Below, piece after piece: positions 19,901-27,417 of a stretch of 64,000 nt of DNA (positions are counted from its first letter, which is position 1; every line of letters begins with the position of its first letter). Made by a program: the position numbers and the translations under genes. The notes beneath the pieces were generated by a model. That model ran no database searches. It was not told the DNA's origin and saw only the letters and a list, made by a program, of their open reading frames with translations. Source of the DNA: Bifidobacterium primatium (lineage in GTDB: Bacteria; Actinomycetota; Actinomycetes; Actinomycetales; Bifidobacteriaceae); NCBI RefSeq assembly GCF_002802875.1, contig NZ_PEBI01000001.1, forward strand, positions 211,830 to 275,829, written 5' to 3'.

Positions 19901-20909
19901 ATTCGATGCCGGCGCGGATATCCGCCGCCCTGCGCAATATGCCGATGACGGCGCGTGAACGTTCGTCGAAGGCGTCCAGCGTATGCGTGAACGCGAGTTT
20001 CTTGCCGTAGACCACGTACTGCCGCCATTGGATGGCGCGCAGCAGGGCGTCAATGTCCTTGACGACGTATGCGATGCCACGGCTCGGCACGATGATATGC
20101 AGCCGCATCAGCCATCCATTGCCACGCTCCGATTTGCCGATGCCGGGCCGGAGCGCAACACTGCCCACCGGCATATGCTGTTCGAGCGTGGCGATTCCGA
20201 CGGCGCCTTTTCGGCCGGCGGCACCGACGGCGTCGTCCGAATCGGCGAGCGCGCTGACCTGCTTGAGAAGGTCGACCTGCCGTTCCTGTGCCTCCTGACG
20301 CCGACGCATCTCCTCCTGCTGCATGAACGACTGCAGCATTCGGGACGTTCTGCGGCGGCGCAACGTCATGCCGCCCGCCTCCGTGCCGCCCGGTGCGTCC
20401 TGATCGAAGGATTCGGGCGAATCGTTGTATTGCATGATGAGCGCGATGATGTGCTTGCATGCGGAACCGTAGCGACCATAGGCGGGACATGAGCACGAGG
20501 AGTCGAGCACGCGGCCGTGGGATTCGTCCAGTGTCGCTCGCACACGATAGGACGCGCTTCCCGAGGAGCTGGAGACCAAGGCGGTCAGCGTGGTGGTGGA
20601 GTCTCGGCCGACGGTGCAGGCCAGCGCATGCATCCGTCCGCCGGAGATGACGTCGTAGGCGCGGTAGAAGGCCGATCCGCCGAGTACACGCAGCACATGC
20701 TCGGGAATGGCCTCGTCCTGATGGCCGTATGCGGCGCCTTCGCCTTCGGCGGCATCGTCGTAGCCGTAGCCTCCGTCGTAGCCGAAATCGTCGTCGGCGT
20801 CGTAGCCGGAGATATCACCGTAACCGGCGCCGAACGACGAGCCGCCTCCAAATGACGAGCCGCCGCCTCGGCCGCCATACACGCGCGTCCGCCAGTCGTC
20901 CGCCATCAC
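16986..20909 (-). CDS. SWIM zinc-finger and SNF2-family helicase
   Basis: A 1307-residue DNA-dependent ATPase of the Swi2/Snf2 (HepA/RapA-like) class. After a Gly/Tyr/Asp-rich, probably disordered N-terminus (about 70 residues), a SWIM finger is visible (CSCPAYGRYGSACKH, about 139-153). A long middle region covers residues 160-790. The SNF2 ATPase has DEMGLGKTVQLLSLL (Walker A), DEAQYVKNH (motif II) and ALTGTPIENRL. The second lobe has LIFSQFTSYLD, LISLKAGNTGLNLTGA and QATDRAHRIGQ. Such proteins remodel protein-DNA complexes or recycle RNA polymerase. Two candidate starts (GTG then ATG) are adjacent; the SD is AAAGG. It converges on the membrane gene ending at 16952. Confidence 0.92.
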   Translation of the reverse strand: MMADDWRTRVYGGRGGGSSFGGGSSFGAGYGDISGYDADDDFGYDGGYGYDDAAEGEGAAYGHQDEAIPEHVLRVLGGSAFYRAYDVISGGRMHALACTVGRDSTTTLTALVSSSSGSASYRVRATLDESHGRVLDSSCSCPAYGRYGSACKHIIALIMQYNDSPESFDQDAPGGTEAGGMTLRRRRTSRMLQSFMQQEEMRRRQEAQERQVDLLKQVSALADSDDAVGAAGRKGAVGIATLEQHMPVGSVALRPGIGKSERGNGWLMRLHIIVPSRGIAYVVKDIDALLRAIQWRQYVVYGKKLAFTHTLDAFDERSRAVIGILRRAADIRAGIESVGGASVGRRGGYRGGYRSRKPQSSEMLLTDAEIADLLDLYVDSGQTIDYAPAGYYAAAMDASVVDGDPDMGLSVERIDGSDGVGTDDGGSAASGAVVGHGGGYVIRHRMNAEALIIGQQSSFVIVRASADDIDGGIPVIHRCSRRFVENRRVIDVLCDDNDADGLYLGPDDVDIFAATVLPYVTPVRGDAADPADTDGAANAVAPQDSSRDEGHGNGIPMRLPDELARRRRLPCRIEIYLDRDLHGVSCEMKARYGDDRFDVFAGIGPHDAMRDRDAERLAVEAALHYFPRPEGLIARIPESDDDAIWRLLTEGLPVLRDLGDVFSTPAFDGLTAVSHPVIRVGLSLKSDLVEISPIADEIDPKDVPALLAGYRRRRKYHRLSNGAFVNLHDVNTAAIDDIAADLGLKPEELAAGVAVPSYEAYYLDHQVADDDKDERFRDYVNDLKVIDPASYAVPQSLAATLRPYQVEGFRWLSAVCDKGFGGILADEMGLGKTVQLLSLLVARRDEFRTVGPNLIVCPASLVYNWAAECAKFAPELSVEVVAGTKAERRRMLETARGGGKSGDSSVPDVLITSYDLLRRDIADYDGIECCCMVLDEAQYVKNHATKSSKAVRAIAARHRFALTGTPIENRLAELWSIFDFLMPGMFGSYAHFRERFEMPVLSGDEKAQARLQAFVGPFILRRRKADVLKDLPEKIENVITVRLEGEQRRLYAALEQRLRATLNKQKDVDFNAGRIQVLAQLTRLRQACCDPRLLYANYGSDLPQDDGSADVASKDATAVAAGGAVKAAKSARPPKSAKLDAIEELVLSCRDAGRKMLIFSQFTSYLDLIAERLRRDDVAYDIITGATPKKRRLELVDAFNADATPVFLISLKAGNTGLNLTGACVVVHADPWWNAAAQDQATDRAHRIGQTQDVNVYQIVAKDTIEERILNLQHGKTDLASRFVDAASSSGNAISALTRDDLLALLH

Positions 20910-20955
20910 CGCCGCCTTTCGTTCTCCCGCTCATAGTAAGTCGGGAGGATTCGTT

Positions 20956-21573
20956 TCACCGCGAGAGGAAGGCCCGGATGTCGGCGAACTCGCGTTCGCA
21001 TACGTCGTGACGCATGCCGTCGTAGGAATGCTCCTCGCCGTGCGTGAACCGTGCGAGTGCCTCGCGCATGGCGGCCTTCTGCCCGTCGGGAATCTGCCGG
21101 TCGAGGGTGCCGTAGCCAAGGAAGACATCGGGGCGGGCGTCGTCGGCGAGATCGGGCACGGTGACGACGTCATCATGGAACGACGGCGCGAGCAGTACGG
21201 CGGCATCGAACACATCCGGATGGTCGGCGAGCAGACGGTATGAGAGATACCCGCCCTGCGAGAATCCGACGAGCACGATGCGACGGCCGAGCAATCCGCT
21301 GGCGTCAAGCAGGGTGACGAGTCGGTCGCCGATGGCCGAGCATTGCGCCTGGATGCGCGCGTTGTCCCAGCCGGCGCTGTCGTACCATGCGTGGCCGCCG
21401 AGATACGTGCGGTGAATCGGCGCTTGCACGGAGATGTAGTCGGCGTCCGGTTCGATGGCGTCGATGATGCGCACCATCTCCTGCTCGTCGTTGCCATACC
21501 CGTGGAACATGACGAACAGATCGTCATCGTCGTCGTGGTCGAAATCGATGTTCGATATCATCGCCAGTCGCAT
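20956..21573 (-). CDS. Alpha/beta hydrolase of the phospholipase/carboxylesterase family
   Basis: A 205-residue cytosolic serine hydrolase. The oxyanion segment is FHGYGNDEQEM near residue 23. The nucleophile elbow is GFSQGG (about 103-108), the acid is likely the Asp in GYGTLDRQIP, and the base is His in DGMRHDV near 188. Length and order match the YpfH/EstB-like small carboxylesterase family. The run of Asp near residue 12-17 is unusual. The ATG at 21573 has CGGAG six bases upstream. The gene lies 47 bp beyond the SNF2 start on the same strand and may be independent of it. Confidence 0.88.
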   Translation of the reverse strand: MRLAMISNIDFDHDDDDDLFVMFHGYGNDEQEMVRIIDAIEPDADYISVQAPIHRTYLGGHAWYDSAGWDNARIQAQCSAIGDRLVTLLDASGLLGRRIVLVGFSQGGYLSYRLLADHPDVFDAAVLLAPSFHDDVVTVPDLADDARPDVFLGYGTLDRQIPDGQKAAMREALARFTHGEEHSYDGMRHDVCEREFADIRAFLSR

Positions 21574-21806
21574 GGTTTACTCCGTTTCGTTCGGGTCGAC
21601 CGTCTCGCCGCACATCCGATTTCCAGACTACCGTGCGGCTTGGCCCGTCCCAGCGATGCCGCGTTCGACCCGACCGGTGTTCGACTCCGGCAATCCTCAA
21701 TCCTCCATTGGCGGCGATCCGCTTCGGCGTCGGAGCCCCGTCAACGTCGGCGGTTCGACGTGGCGGAACGGCGGGCGAGTTGCTACAATGTCGTTTCGTT
21801 GTCTTT

Positions 21807-21880
21807 GGCCCCGTAGCTCAGCTGGATAGAGCATGTGACTTCTAATCTCAAGGTCGCCGGTTCGAGCCCGGCCGGGGTCA
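21807..21880 (+). tRNA. tRNA-Arg (anticodon TCT)
   Basis: A 74-nt cloverleaf: acceptor stem GGCCCCG with CGGGGTC (one G-U pair), D-arm AGCTCAGCTGGATAGAGCA, anticodon loop CTTCTAA with anticodon TCT, and T-arm GCCGGTTCGAGCCCGGC. The anticodon stem has one T-T mismatch. CCA is not encoded. A candidate -10 box TACAAT is at 21784-21789. It reads AGA codons, rare in this high-GC window. Confidence 0.96.
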
Positions 21881-21886
21881 CGCCTC

Positions 21887-21926
21887 AGCCCTTGGAATCA
21901 TTACGGTTCCAAGGGCTTTTCGTTTT
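21887..21926 (+). terminator. Rho-independent terminator of tRNA-Arg
   Basis: An 11-bp stem (AGCCCTTGGAA with TTCCAAGGGCT) and 9-nt loop followed by a T-rich tail (TTTTCGTTTT), starting six bases after the tRNA. Confidence 0.9.
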
Positions 21927-21976
21927 CCGCCCAACCGTTTCGGGTACTGCTCAGGTACTAAGAGTGAATTGGGATT

Positions 21977-22504
21977 ATGCTGAAGACCATGGAATCGCGG
22001 GAATTGCAGCATGTGGAGCATGGGTTCGGACCGGTGTGGGACGCGGATTCGCGCATGCTTGTCCTCGGGTCGATGCCAAGTCCGAAATCGCGTGAGGCGG
22101 CGTTCTACTACATGCATCCGCAGAACCGGTTCTGGCCGGTGATGGCCGCATTGTTCGACGAGCCGGTGCCGGAACCGACCGCCGAGGCCCGACGCGACTT
22201 CGCCCTGCGGCATCGTTTCGCCCTGTGGGACGTCATCGCCTCCTGCGACATCGCGGGAGCGAGCGATTCGTCGATCCGCAATGCGGTGCCGAACGACCTG
22301 GCGCCCATCATCCGCGCCTCGCGCATCACCCATGTGTTCACGACCGGAGGCAAGGCGGCGCAGCTCTATCGTCGCCTGTGCGCGCCGCAGCTGGCCGCCG
22401 CCGGCATCGACATACCGATGACTCCCCTGCCGTCGACCAGCCCGGCGAACGCCCGTATGCGTCTGCCGCAGCTGGTGGAGGCATATCGCCGCATACTGGC
22501 ATGA
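21977..22504 (+). CDS. DNA-deoxyinosine glycosylase (uracil-DNA glycosylase superfamily)
   Basis: A 175-residue base-excision repair enzyme of the hypoxanthine-DNA glycosylase type (UDG family 6). Family motifs: VLGSMPSPKSREAAFYYMHP near residue 29-48, followed by QNRFWPVM, then FALWDVIASC, and LPSTSPAN near the C-terminus (the UDG motif B position). It should remove hypoxanthine arising from adenine deamination. The start at 21977 has a weak GGGA upstream; ATG at 21989 is possible. It is a single gene convergent with the dehydrogenase ending at 22633. Confidence 0.88.
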   Translation: MLKTMESRELQHVEHGFGPVWDADSRMLVLGSMPSPKSREAAFYYMHPQNRFWPVMAALFDEPVPEPTAEARRDFALRHRFALWDVIASCDIAGASDSSIRNAVPNDLAPIIRASRITHVFTTGGKAAQLYRRLCAPQLAAAGIDIPMTPLPSTSPANARMRLPQLVEAYRRILA

Positions 22505-22547
22505 CCGCGCCGAACCGGCGACGGCGTACGGCCGATCATGACGAAAC

Positions 22548-22596
22548 CGGCCCGGCGCCGGATCATGCGGGTCATGCATGGTCCGGCGCCGGGCCG
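22548..22596. terminator. Bidirectional hairpin between convergent genes
   Basis: A GC-rich inverted repeat (22548-22567 with 22577-22596) of about 20 bp with one G-T pair, centred between the glycosylase and dehydrogenase genes. No T-run on either side. Confidence 0.6.
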
Positions 22597-22632
22597 ACAT
22601 CTACGATTCGCCCGTTTCACGGGCCCTATCGC

Positions 22633-23709
22633 CTAGTAGAATTCCACCGTGTTCACGACGGCGCGCAGGGGCTTGCCGTCCAGGAAGGCGGTGGCATCCT
22701 GCGCGAAGCGACGGGCGATACGCTCCTCCTCCTTGCTGCTCAACGCAGCGGTGTGCGGGCTGACCACGACCTGCGGATGGGTCCAGAACGGAGAGTCGGC
22801 GGGGAGCGGCTCATGCTCGAACACGTCCATGGCCGCGAAGGCCACGCGCCCGTCATCGAGGGCCTTGAGCAGTTCGGATTCGTCGATCACCGTGCCGCGG
22901 CCCACGCTGGAGATGATGGTGCCCGGCTTCATGTTGGCGAACACGTCCTTGCCCAGCATATGGAACGTCTGGTCGGTGCCCGGCAGCGTGTTGATGATGG
23001 CGTCGGCCTCGCCCACGACCTGCGGCAGTTCGGCGGCGGTCACCACCTTGTCGACGCCGTCAATCCGAGGGCTGCCCTCGGCGACGCCGATCACCCGTGC
23101 ACCCAGCGCGTTGAGACGCCGCACGCACTCGGAGCCGATGCCGCCCAGTCCCATCACCAGCACGGTCATTTCATCGACCTGTCGCATCTCCCAGCGCCCC
23201 GGCCAGTTCTTGGCCTGCTTGTCGGCGAGCAGTTTCGGCAGGTTCTTGGCGCCCGCCAGCAGACCGAACACCGCGAACTCGGCGAGAGGTCCACCGTGGA
23301 CTCCGGCACTGGTGGTGAAGATGATGCGGTCGAACTCCTCGCGGGCGAGACCCGCGTCCTTGACCTGGCTGCCGCCGCCGGCGGCCGTCGTCATCACCCA
23401 TTTCAGGTCCGGGTTGGCACGGACCGTGCGGGCGAGCGCGGCGGGTTCGACGTCGGGGATGCCGAACAGCACTTCGGCGGAGTCCACCAGTTCGTCGAAT
23501 GCCTTCTGCTGCTCCTCGGTGCGATGGTATTCGGGATCGCCCGACCAGTCGGCGGCGCAACGCATGGGCTTGAGCAGGGACTGGTCGCGCACCATCTCGA
23601 CGCGGGGTTCGAGGGTCTCGACCAGTTTGCAGAGCTCCTCCTTCAGCGGGACGGCCACGACCACGCGCAGCTTGTGTCCGGTTTCGTTCGTTGCGGTTGC
23701 GGTTGTCAT
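22633..23709 (-). CDS. D-isomer-specific 2-hydroxyacid dehydrogenase
   Basis: A 358-residue NAD(P)-dependent dehydrogenase that probably reduces a 2-keto acid such as 2-ketogluconate, or oxidises the matching 2-hydroxy acid. The Rossmann motif is GLGGIGSECV, preceded by VLVM. Catalytic residues fit the family: Arg in SVGRGTVIDE, Glu in DVFEHEPLP and His in VSPHTAALS. The start MTTATATN is supported by AAAGGAAA upstream. It is the last gene of the module C operon (SDR, MHS transporter, this gene). A GhrB/TkrA-like role on a ketoaldonate is suggested by the neighbours; the substrate is not shown by sequence. Confidence 0.88.
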   Translation of the reverse strand: MTTATATNETGHKLRVVVAVPLKEELCKLVETLEPRVEMVRDQSLLKPMRCAADWSGDPEYHRTEEQQKAFDELVDSAEVLFGIPDVEPAALARTVRANPDLKWVMTTAAGGGSQVKDAGLAREEFDRIIFTTSAGVHGGPLAEFAVFGLLAGAKNLPKLLADKQAKNWPGRWEMRQVDEMTVLVMGLGGIGSECVRRLNALGARVIGVAEGSPRIDGVDKVVTAAELPQVVGEADAIINTLPGTDQTFHMLGKDVFANMKPGTIISSVGRGTVIDESELLKALDDGRVAFAAMDVFEHEPLPADSPFWTHPQVVVSPHTAALSSKEEERIARRFAQDATAFLDGKPLRAVVNTVEFY

Positions 23710-23785
23710 ATCGTGTTTCCTTTGGGTGTATGTCGGGATTCGACGGATATATAGGGTGGATGCGCAGAGGAACCGGCCGGAGAGG

Positions 23786-25219
23786 TCAGTTCGACGCCGC
23801 CACGGACTGGTAGCCGAGCGTGTCGGCGACCCCCGGAACGCGGGTCGTGACATCGCCGCGCTCGTTTTCCGGAAGCCTGACGGCGTCCTCGAGACGGGTG
23901 AGGTCCCGACCGGCGGTCTCGGGCACCATGAAGGTCGACAGTGTGGTGACGGCCGCGAGCACGGTCATGTACACGCCCATCAGCATCCAGTTCGCGTTGC
24001 TCACCGCGATGATGTAGGAGCCGAGCACACCGGCCAGGCCGCCGGCGACCACTGCGGAGAGCTCGCGGGCCATGGCCACGCCGAGATAGCGGTGGCGGGC
24101 GCCGAACAGTTCGGGGAACATGGCGCACTGCGGGCCGAGCATGAAGTTGACGCCGAAGCCGACACCCAGCGTCACCACCGCGACGGCGATGTAGTGGTTG
24201 CCGAGGGAGAGCAGCCACCATGCGGGGAAGGCGAACAGCAGCAAGAACACCGAACCGGCGCGGTAGATCACGCGACGGCCGAACCTGTCGGACAGGGCGC
24301 CGGAGAACGGCACCGTGAACAGGCCCACCAGCGCACCCAACGCGACGCCCCAGGACAGCACGCCCCTGTCGGCGTTGCTGCCGGCAACGGCCACGACGTA
24401 GGACATCGACAGCGTCTGCAGCATGTAGCTTCCGCCGTTTTCGGCCATGCGCATGCCGAACGCGGCGACAAGGCCGGGCATGCCGGTGGAGAATAGCTCC
24501 TTGAGCGGATGCTCGGCCACCTGGTCGTTGGCCTTGAGCTCCACGAAGGTCGGCGATTCACGAAGATGCATTCGAATGAACAGGGCCAGCAGGATCAGCA
24601 GGAACGAGGCGAGGAACGGGATGCGCCAGCCCCACGCCAGCAGCTGCTTCTCGGGCATGAGGGTCAGCAGGAAGAAGGCGACGGACGCCATAAGGCTGCC
24701 GGCCTGGATGCCGATGTACGGCAGTGCGGCGAAGAATCCACGCTGCTTGACCGGCGCATACTCGGCCATCAGCACCGAGGAGCCGGTCTGTTCGGCGCCG
24801 GCGCCGAAGCCCTGCACCAGTCGCGCGATGACCAGCAGAATCGGGGCCAGCATGCCGACCGAATCGTAGGTGGGCAGGAAGCCGATGGCGGTGGAGGCGC
24901 CGCCCATGAGGATGATGGTGACGACCAGCACCCACTTGCGGCCGATGATGTCGCCGAGACGGCCGAAGATGAGTCCGCCGAACGGTCTTGCGATGAAGCC
25001 CACGCCGAAGGTGGCGAAGGAGGCCACGGTCGCCATGGCGGGATTGTCCTGCGGGAAGAACAACGTGTTGAAGATCAGCGCGGTGCACAGGCCGTACAGC
25101 GCGAAGTCGAAGTATTCGAGGGCGCTGCCGAGGCTCGAGGCCAGGGTGGCGCGCTTGAGCTGGTCGGCGTATTCCGCCTCGCTCATGGGCGCGGTTTCCG
25201 GAACATCGGATTTTGCCAT
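23786..25219 (-). CDS. MHS-family (sugar-acid/metabolite:H+ symporter) MFS transporter, module C
   Basis: A 12-segment transporter of about 477 residues. MHS landmarks: the N-terminal SSLGSALEYFDFALYG, the loop FGRLGDIIGRKWVL (motif A), RLVQGFGAGAEQTGSSVLMAEYAP, GWRIPFLASF and the C-terminal VPETAGRDL. Family members import citrate, shikimate, ketoglutarate or sugar acids; this neighbourhood favours an aldonate or ketoaldonate. The second of two adjacent ATGs is chosen because it puts AAAGGAG at a better distance. It lacks the long charged central loop seen in the two MHS paralogues of modules A and B. Confidence 0.9.
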   Translation of the reverse strand: MAKSDVPETAPMSEAEYADQLKRATLASSLGSALEYFDFALYGLCTALIFNTLFFPQDNPAMATVASFATFGVGFIARPFGGLIFGRLGDIIGRKWVLVVTIILMGGASTAIGFLPTYDSVGMLAPILLVIARLVQGFGAGAEQTGSSVLMAEYAPVKQRGFFAALPYIGIQAGSLMASVAFFLLTLMPEKQLLAWGWRIPFLASFLLILLALFIRMHLRESPTFVELKANDQVAEHPLKELFSTGMPGLVAAFGMRMAENGGSYMLQTLSMSYVVAVAGSNADRGVLSWGVALGALVGLFTVPFSGALSDRFGRRVIYRAGSVFLLLFAFPAWWLLSLGNHYIAVAVVTLGVGFGVNFMLGPQCAMFPELFGARHRYLGVAMARELSAVVAGGLAGVLGSYIIAVSNANWMLMGVYMTVLAAVTTLSTFMVPETAGRDLTRLEDAVRLPENERGDVTTRVPGVADTLGYQSVAASN

Positions 25220-25270
25220 CATAATCTCCTTTGATTACGGGGAAATCTGAAATGATTGGTCGGCCGGACG

Positions 25271-26044
25271 TCAGCGCAGCAGGTAGCCGCCGTCGACGGG
25301 GATCATGGCTCCGGTGATGTAGTTCGACGCCGACGAGCACAGGAACACCATCGCCCCCATGAGCTCGCGCGGCTCGCCCCAGTGTCCGGCGGGGATGTGC
25401 TCGCGGATCTCCACGCTGCGCACGGGGTCCTCCTGCAGCGCCTTGGTCATCGGGGTGTTGATGTAGCCGGGGGCCAGACCGTTGACCTGGATGTTGTACG
25501 GAGCAAGGGCGTCGGCGTAGGCGCGGGTCAGACCCATCACGCCGTGCTTGCTCGCCGTGTAGGGGAAGATGAACTTGCCGGCGCGGTAGGACTGCATGGA
25601 GCCGATGTTCACGATCTTGCCGCCCTTCCGGTCGATCATGACCTTGGCGACCTCGTGAGAGAGGTAGTACAACGCGTTGAGGTTGAGTTCGATGACCGCA
25701 CGCCAGTCGTCGTCGGGGAAGTCCACGATATCGTGGCGGCGCTGCATGCCCGCGTTGTTGATGAGCACGTCGATGCGGCCGTATTCCGCGATCGCGGCGT
25801 CGACGATCTTCTTCGCGGCGCCGGGCTCGGTGATGTCCTGCTGCAGGAACGCGACCCTACGGCCGTTGGCCTCCACCTCGGCGCGTACGTCCTCCCAGCC
25901 GGTGCGGTCATACGAGACGATGAACACGTCGGCGCCGACCTTGCTCACGGCCTGCGTGTAGAAGCGTCCGAGGCCGCTGGCCCCGCCCGTGATCAGCACG
26001 ACCTTGTCGGTAAGCGCAAAGCTGTCGATGGAGAACTCTTCCAT
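25271..26044 (-). CDS. SDR oxidoreductase, gluconate 5-dehydrogenase / KduD-like, module C
   Basis: A 257-residue classical short-chain dehydrogenase. Visible are the cofactor motif TGGASGLG, NNAG, the catalytic Ser (IGSMQS), YTASK (Tyr and Lys), and the C-terminal substrate part PGYINTPM with the end GAMIPVDGGYLLR. Closest by eye to IdnO/KduD proteins that interconvert 5-keto-D-gluconate with gluconate or diketo-deoxygluconates. The ATG at 26044 has AAGGAG upstream. It is the first gene of module C and faces the LacI gene across an operator-rich region. Its paralogue at 50532-51305 is very similar, including IGSMQSYRAGK. Confidence 0.9.
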   Translation of the reverse strand: MEEFSIDSFALTDKVVLITGGASGLGRFYTQAVSKVGADVFIVSYDRTGWEDVRAEVEANGRRVAFLQQDITEPGAAKKIVDAAIAEYGRIDVLINNAGMQRRHDIVDFPDDDWRAVIELNLNALYYLSHEVAKVMIDRKGGKIVNIGSMQSYRAGKFIFPYTASKHGVMGLTRAYADALAPYNIQVNGLAPGYINTPMTKALQEDPVRSVEIREHIPAGHWGEPRELMGAMVFLCSSASNYITGAMIPVDGGYLLR

Positions 26045-26161
26045 GCGTCACTCCTTAACGATTCGATTCCGGCCGGTTCGCCGGAGAGACCGGTGTGGAT
26101 CGGCATCTCATGGCCGCATCCATGCCGGTTTCACTGTTTCCTATGATGTCTTCCCTTAGGT

Positions 26162-26233
26162 TATCGATATCCCATCGAAATATAACTTCGTTGTGTTTAC
26201 TTGGGTGTATCGATATCCCTAAGATATACCCAA
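26162..26233. promoter_or_regulatory. Operator-like repeats between module C operon and its LacI gene
   Basis: The 12-mer TATCGATATCCC occurs twice in direct orientation (26162-26173 and 26208-26219). A longer inverted repeat (TTGGGTGTATC at 26201-26211 with GATATACCCAA at 26223-26233) overlaps the second copy. The self-complementary ATCGAT centre fits LacI-family operators. A small hairpin (AACACGCC/GGCGTGTT, 26241-26262) follows. Site assignment is inference. Confidence 0.55.
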
Positions 26234-26369
26234 CCGTGAAAACACGCCACCATCGGCGTGTTGCGCGACAATCCGCGCACAATCGCGGGAACGGCGCGCG
26301 CCGTCCGTGAAATCGGATTTACACTGGTGGGGCGCAAGTCAACGGGGCAATGCAGGAAAGGACGTCGAC

Positions 26370-27398
26370 ATGGCCAAGGTAACCATCGCGGACATCGCAC
26401 GCGAGGCCCAGGTATCCGTGACCACGGTCTCCCGGTTCATCAACGGCAACTACGGCAAGATGAGCCAGGCGACCAGGAACCGCGTCCAAGACACCATCAC
26501 CCGTCTCGACTACCGTCCCAGCGCCTCGGCGCGCAGGATGCGACAGCAGTCCACCCATGTGGTCGGCGTCATCGTCTCCGATATCTCCAACGTCTTCTCA
26601 TCGCTGCTGTTCAGCGGCATCTACACCGAACTGCAGCCCGCCGGGTACGACGTCATGCTGATGAACTCGAACAACTCCGTACGCGAGGAGCACGACGAGA
26701 TCGAACGACTGCTCGCCCAGGAGGCCGACGGACTGATCATCCAGCCCAACTCCACCGACTTCCGCTCCTATGAGGACGTGACCAGCGCCCGCGTGCCGCT
26801 CGTCATGGTCGACCGCAGGCCACCGAACCAGCCGGATTCCGTCACCAGCATCGTCTCGAACAACCGGGAGGCCTGCCACGACCTCGTCGGCAGGCTCGCC
26901 GACATGGGGTACGACAACCTCGTGGTGGTCCGTCGGCTGCGCAGCGACCTTTCCGCGCAGACCCCTCGCGTCGAAGGATTGAAGCAGGCGGCCGAGGAAC
27001 GGCACGTGCTCATGGTCACCATCGGCGCGGAAGGCCAGGACGCCGCATGGCTGCAGCGGGAGATAGACACCACGCTGCGTCATCTCAACGGCAGGACGGC
27101 GCTGGTCTCGCTCATGGGGCCCACGTTGTTCGACATCCTCACGGCATTGCGCAACCTCGGCATCACCTTTCCCGACGACATCGGCCTCGTCAGCTTCGAC
27201 GACTGGCGATGGTCGCAGCATGTGAGGGACGGCGTATACCTGCTGGAACAGGACCCGCGGATCCTCGGCCAGGAATCCGCGAAGAACCTGCTGGAGCAGA
27301 TCCGCGCCAAGGAATCCGGCAGTGGCGGCAACGACCCATACACGGCGAGCCGGCAGCTCGTTCTGCCCGTCTCCATCGTGAAGGCGCCGTCGATCTGA
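26370..27398 (+). CDS. LacI-family transcriptional regulator, module C
   Basis: A 342-residue repressor. The N-terminal HTH (VTIADIAREAQVSVTTVSRF) and hinge (YRPSASARRMR) are canonical. The effector domain begins at VVGVIVSDISNVFSSLLFSG and ends with the LacI-typical GLVSFDDW. The ATG giving MAKVTIAD is chosen (AAAGGA upstream). It belongs with the regulators at 47573 and 52743 in one subfamily, marked by NG-x-x-x-K/R-MS after the recognition helix and by SxxFDDW near the end. It is divergent from the module C operon and probably represses it until a sugar-acid inducer binds. Confidence 0.93.
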   Translation: MAKVTIADIAREAQVSVTTVSRFINGNYGKMSQATRNRVQDTITRLDYRPSASARRMRQQSTHVVGVIVSDISNVFSSLLFSGIYTELQPAGYDVMLMNSNNSVREEHDEIERLLAQEADGLIIQPNSTDFRSYEDVTSARVPLVMVDRRPPNQPDSVTSIVSNNREACHDLVGRLADMGYDNLVVVRRLRSDLSAQTPRVEGLKQAAEERHVLMVTIGAEGQDAAWLQREIDTTLRHLNGRTALVSLMGPTLFDILTALRNLGITFPDDIGLVSFDDWRWSQHVRDGVYLLEQDPRILGQESAKNLLEQIRAKESGSGGNDPYTASRQLVLPVSIVKAPSI

Positions 27399-27417
27399 CC
27401 ACGGCGGGCGCCGCCCG

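Noticed and set aside
21807-21960. A phage or island attachment site at tRNA-Arg
   Set aside because: No integrase is nearby, no direct repeat of the tRNA 3' end is seen, and the tRNA has its own intact terminator.
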